Shown: in pieces, positions 34,801 to 42,759 of the stretch
Layout: the number at the start of each line of letters is the position of its first letter
Position numbering within the stretch: the first letter of the stretch is position 1
Source of the DNA: an uncultured Christensenella sp.
Lineage (GTDB): Bacteria > Bacillota > Clostridia > Christensenellales > Pumilibacteraceae
Assembly (NCBI GenBank): GCA_910578545.1
Contig: CAJTPT010000005.1
Location: forward strand, 1-64,000
DNA: 64,000 bases
Direction of reading: 5' to 3'
Program-made: the position numbers and the translations under genes
Notes under the pieces: generated by a model
What the model was told of the DNA's origin: nothing
Seen by the model: only the letters and a program-made list of their open reading frames with translations
Databases searched by the model: none

Positions 34801-35231
34801 GCGGTGCCGACGATTTTTTCGTCGTCCGTCCAGGACGCCGTAACGTTCGCCGCAGGCGAGCCCGTCTTGTCGATAACGGTGACGGTGTACTTGACCTGTT
34901 GTTCCTCGAGCGTCAGCGTAATATTGCGCATGGACGAGCCTACCGACACCGAAGTGTAGGTAAGTCCCTCGCCGTAGCCCGAAAGAGAAACGGTGTACGT
35001 GGCGGCGGGAAGAGTGGTCGTTGCCTTGCCGTCGTCGTCGGTGACGGCGGTAGCCGATTTGGCAGAGGACTTCCACGTCACCGATATGCCGCTAAGCGGG
35101 GCCTCGTCGGGTGATAAAACCGTGACCGAGTAATCGGCGTTCACAGTATCAGAGCCGCAGCCGATAAACGCCGCGAACGACCCGAGTAGGATGACTAAAG
35201 CCGTAATGAATAATACAAGTCGTTTTTTCAT
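31842..35231 (-). CDS. Large surface lipoprotein with TlpA-like thioredoxin domain
   Basis: The 1129-residue protein has a lipobox (AAFIGCGSD), then three prealbumin/carboxypeptidase-regulatory repeats (about 28-290, each with G..YTVSL or GEYTV steps). A redoxin domain at about 310-465 has NNWGTNCSWC (CxxC about 335-340), RDQNGFTIKFQI and the cis-Pro region WPTTVIVDRYG. A jelly-roll domain (about 525-690) follows, then two copies of the module also found in the 29396 protein (DDGYY..., then VDKKL..W..CYFY and VDQEI..W..CWY). The thioredoxin part could receive electrons from the NapH-TlpA fusion encoded nearby. I chose the ATG at 35231, preceded by AGGAGGA. The 172-base gap to the next gene (31670-31841) holds a family C fragment. 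Confidence 0.82.
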   Translation of the reverse strand: MKKRLVLFITALVILLGSFAAFIGCGSDTVNADYSVTVLSPDEAPLSGISVTWKSSAKSATAVTDDDGKATTTLPAATYTVSLSGYGEGLTYTSVSVGSSMRNITLTLEEQQVKYTVTVIDKTGSPAANVTASWTDDEKIVGTAVTDTNGVAECELDYGEYSVTLANLPSGNIYDGAATVTGASPAARFELHDGVTAAYKVTVRSEGGLLFKKQPVMVYSGKAVVTSGLTDETGVYTASLVPGEYTVRASQIPDGYSFEPAELSASVTATELVLYSAVRTDEPSYGADDYYVIGDIIHDYGFTTPYNVGDKPWSSSVAEILETNKKEALIINNWGTNCSWCVSEMPEMQELYEKYSDKIEIVAVSNYIPYDNDQTIIDYHERYDYTFPLLRDQNGFTIKFQIENWPTTVIVDRYGAIARIEVGAILGFEAWERMILKYIGDDYVQTFTPGDRVSDSINNEVSKPDIVLPDDHYDKVADTINNTEKFPDGASVTWFGETEVDYIWPFVLATEPDVSPEDNVLCASNSGKANSMAAIYATVNVKAGKVFTFDYYSSTQANNDVLTVIWDGMIVKQISGESNGWQTCYLYADILDGKHTLAMAYVKNSTINRGKDNVYFRNVRFTELTDIEGSSDMFRAAAYGIPDGGADRFLHYAQVAIDPDDGYYHVDLSKLENSELAGNDESPMLFMNMLNATNWSGHSIQEYVIGKLETGEYAFDCTFTVNNVTKDYREDLTEYLMMANASKVEDCVPVDKKLHDLIVAFMAHLSGDHAHADEWLEACYFYSHYGDGKPIGNPIMGVTENTAVVVEANTVYTADLTRNMFPFPTTIFAFTPKTSEVYKIESLIPDEMADKGYSAQIWLYDEGCSDDEYILHWGEENLKRDAKNEQNFEVYHYMEAGHKYYIMLAFQMMMGGEYDFKITPVGQSVTYLTPCSYDFYNQVLDEDGNWSGYVVLAGAIEYKMDDDGYYHALNDDGTLGDFIYLDVKYANTIALSKIPLNKLVDKYETDPKDFTDLDYHIFDFRYKVTYTVTIGPEGDVIDYSPKTDLTSLGEQYKDYTARLKEIIATAPTSGEYEGLIKVDQEIVDILKLFIETRLNTTLNGKTDPVLENEWLRFCWYNKTVSAPTATPAE

Positions 35232-35319
35232 GATTCCTCCTACAAAAAAACGGCGTGGGAAAAATGTTCCAACGCCGTTGTTGAACTCCATTCTAACACA
35301 ATAGTACACATTCTGTCAA
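35232..35319 (-). promoter_or_regulatory. Promoter and terminator-bearing leader of the thioredoxin lipoprotein gene
   Basis: On the minus strand TTGACA (35319-35314) and TAGAAT (35295-35290) are 18 bases apart. A few bases after the expected start, AACGGCGTTGG pairs with CCACGCCGTT and is followed by seven T, then AGGAGGA and the ATG. A terminator placed between promoter and RBS suggests attenuation. Confidence 0.6.
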
Positions 35320-35432
35320 GCGGTTTGTGCAAAAAATCACATATAATAAAAGTATATATACTCTATATATAATATAGTATAGTATATATAAATGTGATAA
35401 GAAATACCAAAAAACAATCCGCTTTGATTTAC

Positions 35433-35461
35433 TTGACATAAACATAAGGAAATGCTAAAAT
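35433..35461 (+). promoter_or_regulatory. Promoter of tRNA-Val
   Basis: TTGACA (35433-35438) and TAAAAT (35456-35461) are 17 bases apart and lie about 50 bases before the tRNA. Upstream at 35340-35400 is an AT-rich tract of TATATA repeats. Confidence 0.7.
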
Positions 35462-35509
35462 AACTTTGCGCTGTGGGTAAGGCTGTTTGCTTATTCGCAG
35501 TTGCGTTAA

Positions 35510-35584
35510 GGGCAATTAACTCAGCGGGAGAGTGCTACCTTCACATGGTAGAAGTCACAGGTTCGAACCCTGTATTGCCCACCA
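35510..35584 (+). tRNA. tRNA-Val (anticodon CAC)
   Basis: The 75-base gene has acceptor arms GGGCAAT/ATTGCCC, a D arm with CTCAGCGGGAGAG, anticodon stem CTACC/GGTAG with loop TTCACAT (anticodon CAC), a T arm GGTTCGAACC and an encoded CCA. Its last 20 bases recur with two mismatches at 47671-47690, beyond the integrated element. Confidence 0.93.
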
Positions 35585-35677
35585 TAACAGTACCCAGTCG
35601 AACTTTTGTTTGATTGGGTGTTTTCTTTTGCAAAGCACGTCGCTAACGGCGTGTTTTTGCGTTTTACGGCGCGTTTG

Positions 35678-37198
35678 CTACCGTAACGCAATCTTCTTTG
35701 ACGCAATAATATAACGGCTCGTAACGGATATAGAATAGTTTTCGGGTAAAGAAAAATCCCGACCGTCCGTGTCGGGATCGTCGGGATTTATGCGGTCGGA
35801 GTAGTTAAACCAAACCACTATTTCGTCGTCATAAAGTTCTATTCGGTTTACAAGTATTTCAATGAGTGCTTGTGGGGACAAATCTCTTACGCTGTGCGTT
35901 AGGTATTCCATAACTTCTTCTTTCGTTATGCTGTTTTCGATTTTGCTTTCTTCAAGAAGTATTTTACCGTTCAGTTCGTCTATCTTTTGTTCAAGTTCCG
36001 CCATTCGGTTTTTGGTAGTAGCGTTTATTATGCCTTCTTCAATAGCAAGCATAACATTGTTTAGACTTCGTTCGGCTTTGGTTTTATCTTCTCGAAGCAG
36101 TTTTAATACCGACTGCTCGGCTCGGTGTTTTTCGTGAATACGCATTATTTCGTCGCAGATAATATCCAAATTAACTTTGGTAGTGAATAACTCCATTACC
36201 ATATCCAAAACCTTTTGTTCGAGAATATCTTTACGAACGGTGGCTTTTTTGCAATTATGCGTATTACGCTTTTTATTCACGCACTTGTAGTAGTACATAA
36301 CCTTGCCGGTATGACTTGTGCCGCTTTCGCCGTTGATTGCTTTGCCGCAGTAGCCGCAGAATACTTTTCCTTTCAGCAAGAAAACAGTTTCGCGGCTCAC
36401 TTGTCCTATGCGGTTATGTTCTATACGCCGTTGCACTTGCTCGAATATATCCAACGGAACGATCGCCGGATAAATGTTAGTATATACCTTGGCGTGTATT
36501 TCGTATCTGCCTATGTATTTTTGGTTATGTAAGATATTATAGATTGCGTTCGGGAGAAAGCTTTTGCCGTTATGAGATACACCGCGTTCTTCCAACACAT
36601 CTATAATATCTTTCGCCATAGCGCCGTTTGCGTACATATTAAACATTTCGAGAATAACGCTCGCTTGATCTTCGTCGATAACGACTTTCTTATCTACGAC
36701 TTTATACCCAAACGGAACACGACCGCCCGTAAAAAGTCCTTTGTTGCGGTTCTCTTGTAATCCCCGTGAAACCTTTTGAGATAATTCTGCGCTGTAATAT
36801 TCGGCAAGTCCGATATATACATTTTCCAAGAGTATGCCGTCAAGGTTTTTCGTGCCGTCTATGTTCTCGGAAGTACGTTGTGTTGCGGATATAAGAGTCT
36901 TACCGTTCTTTTTTAACTTCTGCTTATTAACAGCAATTTCTATGGAATTTCTGCCGAAACGGTCAATGGCGTAAACAAGCACAATATCCCACGCTTTTGA
37001 TTTTTCCGCATCTGACAACATTCTCTGAAAAGACGGGCGGTTGTCGTTCGTACCTGTCATTGCTTTGTCGATATAACTGTCTATAATGGTTAATCCGTTA
37101 CGCTGTGCATACTCGTTACACACTCGCAACTGACTTTCAATGCTTTGTTCGTTTTGGCGTTCGCTCGAATAGCGAGCATAGATTATAGCGTTTTTCAT
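35678..37198 (-). CDS. Large serine recombinase (integrase)
   Basis: The 506-residue protein has the resolvase catalytic domain at the N-terminus (ARYSSERQ with the nucleophile Ser, then YAIDRFGRNS). The recombinase domain follows (GGRVPFGYK), then a zinc-ribbon (CGYCGK..C...C), a coiled coil and a C-terminal domain. This is the layout of phage and ICE/IME integrases that insert and excise elements directionally. It lies next to the tRNA-Val 3' end, consistent with being the end gene of the element running to about 47.7 kb. I chose the ATG at 37198. AAGGAG is 13 bases away, longer than usual, so a non-ATG start slightly upstream is possible. A hairpin GCAAGGG/CCCTTGC lies at about 37312-37358 upstream of it. 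Confidence 0.92.
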   Translation of the reverse strand: MKNAIIYARYSSERQNEQSIESQLRVCNEYAQRNGLTIIDSYIDKAMTGTNDNRPSFQRMLSDAEKSKAWDIVLVYAIDRFGRNSIEIAVNKQKLKKNGKTLISATQRTSENIDGTKNLDGILLENVYIGLAEYYSAELSQKVSRGLQENRNKGLFTGGRVPFGYKVVDKKVVIDEDQASVILEMFNMYANGAMAKDIIDVLEERGVSHNGKSFLPNAIYNILHNQKYIGRYEIHAKVYTNIYPAIVPLDIFEQVQRRIEHNRIGQVSRETVFLLKGKVFCGYCGKAINGESGTSHTGKVMYYYKCVNKKRNTHNCKKATVRKDILEQKVLDMVMELFTTKVNLDIICDEIMRIHEKHRAEQSVLKLLREDKTKAERSLNNVMLAIEEGIINATTKNRMAELEQKIDELNGKILLEESKIENSITKEEVMEYLTHSVRDLSPQALIEILVNRIELYDDEIVVWFNYSDRINPDDPDTDGRDFSLPENYSISVTSRYIIASKKIALR

Positions 37199-37399
37199 AA
37201 TATTTGAAATTCTCCTTTTAGATTTATTTTGTTTAATTTGTCTTTCGACGGGAGCGAACAATAAACGGAATCGCAGAAATCTTTACGCATAAAAATTATT
37301 CCGTTCTTTTGTGCAAGGGCTGCGCAAGCAGTGCATTTTACCCTTGCGAAAAAGTGCGTTTTCGTTTACACTCCCACCGAGAAAGACAAAATGATTTGT

Positions 37400-38314
37400 T
37401 TAGTTACTTTTCGGCATTTGGTCTATGACTTCGGGACTTACTTTGCCGTGAGCTACGCCGTCGCCGTCTATGCAAGTGAAATCATCGAATAAGAGTAGTT
37501 TTCTGTCTTCCGCGCCGTATGCCGTTACAACGTCTTCGCCCAAAATGTTGGTTAAGATATACGGTTTTACATCGCCGCCTTGACAGATTCGACCGCCGTC
37601 TTTCTCTATATACTTGACAATATATTTCATGGAAGCCTCTACGTTATGCGGAGTTATCTCCTCAAACTCGTTTTTCCCGAAGCGTTTGAGAAAATATGTA
37701 TTCTGTATTTTCGTTCTCATACGCTTTTTTCTCGTACTGTATTCGGTTATGGTTTCCAACTCTCCAACCATTTGTCCGTCTGGGATAACGAATATGCCGT
37801 GAAAGTGCAACCGATTATTTTCTTCGCCGCGTTCCCATACGCCGAGATATTTCCAGCCTTTGCGGCTGACTAATTTTTTGAGCGTATCTTTGAGCTTGGC
37901 TTTGAATGTTTCTTCGGTATGAAGTTCATCGGAATATGTAAAAGTCAAAAACCAATTCCAACGCTGTTGTAAGCGGACTTTGCGCCATAACAGCGAATAT
38001 CTTTTAGAACGGTTACGCTGTTTACGTTCTTTGTTTTCGGCTATAAATTCCTTACGTTTTGTATCGTCGGGAATACTGTCTTTCAACTGCTCGTCCATAA
38101 ATTCCGCTCGCTGTTCATACGGTATTTTCTTGCTTTCCTTATACGCCGTTTCAAACTGCTCTTTACGCTCTATCTGTTCGGGCGTGGGCGTAGCAGTATG
38201 CCGTTTCTTAATTCCTTTACCGCTTGGATAACTGCATTGCGGTATGGCTATGTAATGACTGCCGTCATAATACACTTTGGAATTGGGGTAGTTTCTGTTT
38301 TCCGGTTCGTTCAT
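37400..38314 (-). CDS. HUH-type replication initiation protein
   Basis: The 304-residue protein carries the three motifs of HUH rolling-circle initiators: WNWFLTFTYSDE (motif I), RLHFHGIFV (the HUH His pair, about residues 170-174) and SMKYIVKYIEKD (Tyr and Lys of motif III, about 245-256). The N-terminal third is basic and charged. Such proteins nick the origin and become linked to it via the Tyr, allowing replication of the excised element. It lies behind the recombinase gene, and the 1 kb repeat-rich region upstream of it (38315-39298) is a candidate origin. The ATG follows AAAAAGGAG. Confidence 0.85.
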   Translation of the reverse strand: MNEPENRNYPNSKVYYDGSHYIAIPQCSYPSGKGIKKRHTATPTPEQIERKEQFETAYKESKKIPYEQRAEFMDEQLKDSIPDDTKRKEFIAENKERKQRNRSKRYSLLWRKVRLQQRWNWFLTFTYSDELHTEETFKAKLKDTLKKLVSRKGWKYLGVWERGEENNRLHFHGIFVIPDGQMVGELETITEYSTRKKRMRTKIQNTYFLKRFGKNEFEEITPHNVEASMKYIVKYIEKDGGRICQGGDVKPYILTNILGEDVVTAYGAEDRKLLLFDDFTCIDGDGVAHGKVSPEVIDQMPKSN

Positions 38315-39298
38315 AATGCGGTTCTCCTTTTTGTTTTTGTGTGATGAGTATAAACTTCAAACTCGCAAGTTTTTTGCGACTTTGAAAAAGTTTAGCTGTC
38401 AAATAGGAAGGATTTTTTCCTATTTGAAAAAATAATTTGAGAATTTTCTATGAAGTATTCATACGTTCTCCTTTGCCTTTGTGCGGATAAAATAAAAAGA
38501 CGGCACAAAAAGCGTAATTGCTTTCTATGCCGTCTTGCGGTCTGCGGAAGTTATATCTTTTACAACGCTTATTGCGTCGTAAGTCTAATACCCAAACTCG
38601 ACAGGCTTTGTCGAGTTTGAAAAAAATAGTTGCAAGTTTTTTATTTGCCAATACAGTGTAGCATATAGGCATAATTTGCGGAACAAACTCAATCTATACT
38701 CTTACTATACAGTTTCCAAACAAACCAATACTTTGCCTATACTGTAAAACTCAAACAGGCAAGTTTTTTGCCACTTTGAAAAAGTTCTATAAGAAAATTT
38801 TACAACGCTTTTCGGAAAAAGTGAATAACAACACTTGCCGTTTACCTATCCAAAACATAACATTGCATAACATCAATGTAACATTACTTGATTTGACTTG
38901 ACACTATATAGGCTTGAAAAGAGCGGATTATCACGGGCTTTGCGGAAAGTTCGCAAAAAACGAATAAGAGCAAAATGTCAAATAGACATATAAGAGTAAA
39001 CGGCACAAGAAAAGACGGTGCATAACACCGTCGAAAGGAACACGCCGTAATAAAAAGCAGAAAGCGCGGCGGCGTTAAAAAATACGGGCGTGCGCAAGGG
39101 GTTTACCCGCGCCGCCCGTTTTTAGCCGCCGACTTGCTTTTTAGGCGGTTGCTGCGGTACGTTTTTCGTTGTGTTTGGTTGATCGGTTGCGGGTGCTTGT
39201 TGCGCCGCGTAGCGGCGCACTCGTTTATACAAGCACCCGCAACAGTGCCAATAGGGTTGTAAGATGAATATGCTAATCACAATTTCGTAAAATCATTA
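38315..39298. other. Repeat-rich gene-free region, candidate replication origin
   Basis: Upstream of the HUH gene a motif recurs three times: CAAACTCGCAAGTTTTTTGC..ACTTTGAAAAAGTT at 38353-38392, a variant with the perfect stem AACTCGACA..TTGTCGAGTT at 38595-38641, and a third copy at 38749-38788 with GGCAAG/CTTGCC-type arms. Each pairs a short stem with an A/T tract. No coding sequence is convincing here. The spacing and the neighbour suggest initiator-binding sites or origins, but terminators in tandem are an alternative. A family A repeat closes the region. Confidence 0.45.
39185..39250 (+). repeat. Dispersed palindromic repeat, family A
   Basis: GGTTGCGGGTGCTTG, inner stem GCGCCGC/GCGGCGC around GTA, then CAAGCACCCGCAACAGTGCCA-like sequence. 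The outer arm has the compensating change GTTGCGGG/CCCGCAAC relative to other copies, which keeps base pairing. Confidence 0.8.
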
Positions 39299-39367
39299 TT
39301 GAAATGCTATGATTTCTATAATAAATATGCTATTATTATAATAGCAACTTTTATATTGGAGATTCTA

Positions 39368-40468
39368 ATGAACACAACAGAAGAACGAAATATCAAGGTC
39401 AAACAAATTCTTGAAACGCTATACGCCCGAGCAACAGATAAAGATTATTTTGTTGATGAATCAGAATATGGTTCTTTATTAAACACTTTATTTACCACAA
39501 CCGCATGGGGATTTAGAGAAATCCTTTTGGTGGTACTTGTTGGAATGAAACTTAATCCGGCGTATAAAGCATCTATAGGCCTATACAATTGTAATCCACG
39601 AGCAATCTATGAAGGACCAATAAAAGAATTTTTGATCGAAAATAATATTCCTCATCGTAAATCTGGCCCCTTGAATGTAGCAAAGGCTACTGTAGGATTG
39701 GATATGACTTGGGCAAAACAAAGAAGACCTTTTAATGTCGCGAAAGCAGTAGTAGATTTAGTTGATTATGTTGAAGAAACTACCACTTCCGAAGATAGGG
39801 TTACTATGGTTGGTGTATCTTTACTTCGTGGACTTATAGCATCAGCAAATAGTTTAATCGAATTAGCTATTAAGATTGAACCATTAGAAGATCCAGACTA
39901 TATATATAAACTGTGTAAAGAGTTAGTTACAAAAGCTCCCGATAGTGGGAATACACCGCAAAGAATAGTAGCTTTGCTTTTGAAAAACTATCACAATTTT
40001 TTTCATACAGGAATAGATATTACCGGTGGAGAAGATAGAGCTTCCGTCACAAGCACTACAAGTAAAAAGCCCGGCGACATAAATGAAGAATGTGGCGGAA
40101 AAATATATAAGGTTTATGAAGTAACAGTTAAACATTTTGATATTGCAAGAATACGCGACTCATTTGACAGTATATCGATTTATAATGAACAACAAGAAAA
40201 AACTATCAACGAAGTAATCGTTATTTGTCGAAAGGAAGATTGTCCAAACGATATGATTGTGAGTGGATTGAGTGGTTATCTTGGAAAATATATATATCAA
40301 AATGTGATTTATTACTTTTGGGATATTTATGAATGGATAGCCAATATTTTACAACGTATGACATTTGATGGTAGACGAGCTTTCTATCTTGCACTTAATT
40401 CATATATAAATGAAGTAAATACCGCAGTAGCTGTAAAAAAATTATGGAATCAATTACATTGCCAATAA
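39368..40468 (+). CDS. Putative type II restriction endonuclease (SacI-like)
   Basis: The 366-residue protein is convergent with a DNA cytosine methyltransferase gene, the classical arrangement of a type II system. Its sequence resembles the SacI endonuclease group in the block YEGPIKEFLIENNIPHRKSG followed by LNVAKA and WAKQRRP, and in the helical LIASANSLIELAI region. I have not verified this by search. The catalytic centre is not obvious by eye. The gene is AT-rich like the rest of the element. ATG at 39368 with TTGGAG upstream. Confidence 0.6.
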   Translation: MNTTEERNIKVKQILETLYARATDKDYFVDESEYGSLLNTLFTTTAWGFREILLVVLVGMKLNPAYKASIGLYNCNPRAIYEGPIKEFLIENNIPHRKSGPLNVAKATVGLDMTWAKQRRPFNVAKAVVDLVDYVEETTTSEDRVTMVGVSLLRGLIASANSLIELAIKIEPLEDPDYIYKLCKELVTKAPDSGNTPQRIVALLLKNYHNFFHTGIDITGGEDRASVTSTTSKKPGDINEECGGKIYKVYEVTVKHFDIARIRDSFDSISIYNEQQEKTINEVIVICRKEDCPNDMIVSGLSGYLGKYIYQNVIYYFWDIYEWIANILQRMTFDGRRAFYLALNSYINEVNTAVAVKKLWNQLHCQ

Positions 40469-40502
40469 AAATTGGGAGCGATATAAATGCTCCCAATTTT
40501 TA
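40469..40502. terminator. Bidirectional terminator of the restriction-modification pair
   Basis: AAAATTGGGAGC pairs with GCTCCCAATTTT across GATATAAAT. It sits between the convergent endonuclease and methyltransferase stops. Confidence 0.85.
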
Positions 40503-40504
40503 TG

Positions 40505-41572
40505 TCATTTTGATTCTAAATATTCTATGACTGCTTTTGCAACGGCTTCCGCCATTTTACAAGGCACAGCATTTCCTATTTGGGTATAGATACTATCGCG
40601 ATTTCCACAAAAAATGTACTCATCTGGAAAGGATTGAATTTTTGCCGCTTCTTTGATAGTTATTCTTCTTAAGCGTTTAGGTGCTTCCTTAAATTGTGGT
40701 ATTATTGTTTTATTTATAAGACCGTTATAATATGTTTTAACCCAATCACATTCAGCATCTCCATAGAGATACTCCTCATCAACAAACGGCGTTTTATTGC
40801 CTCCCATTGAAGCAGGAAGTGTATTCGCAAATCCATCAATATTTATTGGCCTGCCTTGTCCATTAAAATACATACCTGCGTATGGCGATTTCCGCATTAT
40901 TGGACGTGTGGCAAATGTTATCTTCGCAGTGCAAGTATTTGGATTTATCTCTGTACCGGCTCTACCTAAGGGGCGTAAAAGCGTCTTTATAGTTGGTGCT
41001 ATAATTTTTTGTTTTTCTATTAATTTATGAATATTGTTTTCAAACCCCATATCACTATTCTCTCTAATTCCGATAAAAAATACTCGCTCTCTTTTTTGCG
41101 ATACACCATAATCAGTTGCATTTAATATAATTGGAACACATTTGTAGCCCAATTTTTCAGCCCTGCACAAGTATTTTTCTCTTACAGATTTCCATTTTTC
41201 TAAAATCCCCAATGCCTTCACATTTTCCATTACAAACATTTTAGGTTTAATTATTTCTATTACATCAAGAAACGTAAAAATTAATTTACTGCGGTCATCA
41301 TCGGGATCCATTTTTCCAGCTACTGAAAAACCTTGACAGGGCGGTCCGCCAAAAACAATATCGACATTCGTAAATTGATATAATGAAGATAATAAACTAT
41401 TGATATCTGCATTAATCATCACGTTATTTGGGCGATTGGCATTATAGGTATTTGCAGCATCTTGCATAAGTTCATTTGCAAATATAATATTTGCACCTGC
41501 ACGTTCAAACCCTACATCCATCCCACCAGCACCAGTAAAAAGGGATATTGCTTTAATTTCTTTATTTTTCAT
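40505..41572 (-). CDS. DNA (cytosine-5) methyltransferase
   Basis: The 355-residue protein has all C5-methylase motifs in order: LFTGAGGMDVGF (motif I, SAM), GGPPCQGFS with the catalytic Cys (PCQ 78-80), MENVK (ENV 116-118), SQKRERVFFIG (QxRxR), a target-recognition region at about 200-300, and IGNAVP near the C-terminus. It methylates cytosine in a specific site and protects host DNA from the convergent endonuclease. Its start overlaps the stop of the small AbrB-like gene, so the two are coupled. The recognition site cannot be read from the sequence. Confidence 0.93.
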   Translation of the reverse strand: MKNKEIKAISLFTGAGGMDVGFERAGANIIFANELMQDAANTYNANRPNNVMINADINSLLSSLYQFTNVDIVFGGPPCQGFSVAGKMDPDDDRSKLIFTFLDVIEIIKPKMFVMENVKALGILEKWKSVREKYLCRAEKLGYKCVPIILNATDYGVSQKRERVFFIGIRENSDMGFENNIHKLIEKQKIIAPTIKTLLRPLGRAGTEINPNTCTAKITFATRPIMRKSPYAGMYFNGQGRPINIDGFANTLPASMGGNKTPFVDEEYLYGDAECDWVKTYYNGLINKTIIPQFKEAPKRLRRITIKEAAKIQSFPDEYIFCGNRDSIYTQIGNAVPCKMAEAVAKAVIEYLESK

Positions 41573-41750
41573 AAGAATCTCCGGTGGTATCTTTTATTTT
41601 AAGAACCAATGTTCTATTTGTTGAATCTAAGAAAATATCAAATTCGGTTTTTCCTTTTTCAATATCAAGATTAGGCAATGTCGATTTAGGCAAACGAATA
41701 CGCATATCTTGCTGTAAAATATAAGTATCAAGATAGATTAAATTATTCAT
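41562..41750 (-). CDS. Small AbrB/MazE-like protein, possible RM controller
   Basis: The 62-residue protein contains IRLPKSTLPNLDIEKGKT followed by two strands, resembling the swapped-hairpin AbrB/MazE DNA-binding fold (usual form: hhLPk.hr..lgI..Gd.h.h). It is encoded directly upstream of the methyltransferase with an 11-base overlap. Small DNA-binding controllers often accompany type II systems to delay the nuclease, so such a role is plausible. An alternative is a general antitoxin-like protein without a toxin. GGAG lies ten bases before the ATG. Confidence 0.6.
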   Translation of the reverse strand: MNNLIYLDTYILQQDMRIRLPKSTLPNLDIEKGKTEFDIFLDSTNRTLVLKIKDTTGDSYEK

Positions 41751-41857
41751 TTTTTCAAAGTCTCCAATAAACTATTTATAAACTGATTTTAGCACAGATT
41801 TAGTCTAATGTCAAACTATATATCCGGCAATTTGTGCGATGTCTTCGGAATGTTTTT

Positions 41858-42478
41858 TCACCCATATATCGCCGTATACCTTTGTCGCATTTTTATAAAA
41901 TACTCAAAGACGGTGGATTGCGCTCTTTCAAGTATCCGTCCTATTTCGGGATAACTCAATCCTGCGATACGGCACTCTAATGCAAGTTTCATATTGTATG
42001 TCAAATTAAGGCTTTCCACGATTTTATCATATACAGTATAATCTTGTTTGACGTCTTCTTTTATTTCGGTGGACGGTTCGTTTGCTGGCGTTAAATCGTC
42101 TGCGCTTATGCAGCGGTAATTATCGCTCCATTTCCGATTTATAAGTTTCATCATCTTTTTTATGCAGGCAATTCGAACGGTGATCTTCTTGCCCTTCTTG
42201 TTATAGCCTATAACGTCGCTTAAATGCTGTCCGTAATGTTCGCAAAGATACAATGCACATTCCTGCGCTAAATCGTAACCGTCGCTGAATACGTGGCTCG
42301 CTTCGTTCTTATGCTTTATGTCCGTATATAAATCCGCATACAACTTTTGCATACGACTACCCATATAGCCTATGAGATAGCGCGTTTCCGTAAACGCGAT
42401 CAATTCCGACATAGCAAGTACGTTGTCGGACGATATTTCTTCTTTGAGAATATTAAAATCGAGAATGTTGCATTTCAT
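41858..42478 (-). CDS. Sigma-70-like regulator with C-terminal helix-turn-helix
   Basis: The 206-residue protein ends in a sigma region 4-like HTH (LECRIAGLSYPEIGRILERA, then QSTVFEYFIKMRQRY). The front is helical and contains DLAQECALYLCEHYGQHL, a pattern seen in sigma-like proteins of mobile elements. It may direct expression of element genes. It starts one base after the stop of the 42480 gene (TGA A ATG), so the two are coupled. I chose the ATG at 42478; upstream codons in frame overlap the previous gene. Confidence 0.65.
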   Translation of the reverse strand: MKCNILDFNILKEEISSDNVLAMSELIAFTETRYLIGYMGSRMQKLYADLYTDIKHKNEASHVFSDGYDLAQECALYLCEHYGQHLSDVIGYNKKGKKITVRIACIKKMMKLINRKWSDNYRCISADDLTPANEPSTEIKEDVKQDYTVYDKIVESLNLTYNMKLALECRIAGLSYPEIGRILERAQSTVFEYFIKMRQRYTAIYG

Positions 42479-42479
42479 T

Positions 42480-42746
42480 TCAGTCAATCTCCTCGAAATC
42501 GTTAAGAGATATTTTGTTTTCGTAGAACTTGCCGTACTCGAAATACAGATTGTCGGCATTGTCACGCAACAGGTCAAACATATCTTGCGTTATCTTTCCG
42601 CAACGGGATATGGTTACGGTAATTGTCTGACGGAGAAAGTCAACGTCTATGATATTAAACGTAATATCATATTCTCCGTCGAAGTATGAGAACTCGGAAA
42701 GATAATACTTTCTTTCGTTCCCTTGAGTTGTAACTTTTTCTTTCAT
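42480..42746 (-). CDS. Small protein of unknown function, paired with the sigma-like gene
   Basis: The 88-residue protein has alternating strands (YYLSEFSYFDGEYDITFNII, then ITVTISRCG) and an acidic C-terminus. There is no known motif. The ATG at 42746 has CGGAGG upstream. Translation is coupled to the sigma-like gene. A nested palindrome of about 250 bases lies immediately upstream (42760-43008), so it may form its 5' leader. Confidence 0.65.
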   Translation of the reverse strand: MKEKVTTQGNERKYYLSEFSYFDGEYDITFNIIDVDFLRQTITVTISRCGKITQDMFDLLRDNADNLYFEYGKFYENKISLNDFEEID

Positions 42747-42759
42747 TTTTGGATAACCT

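Noticed and set aside
35340..35400. TATATA-rich tract as a repeat element
   Set aside because: It is simple AT-rich sequence in an intergenic region with no unit structure beyond dinucleotide bias.
38448..38672. 74-codon minus-strand frame inside the candidate origin region
   Set aside because: No RBS, and it runs through the repeated stem motifs; the sequence shows no protein-like pattern.
38353..38788. CRISPR array
   Set aside because: Only three imperfect copies with unequal spacing, and no cas genes; no other regular array was seen in the window.
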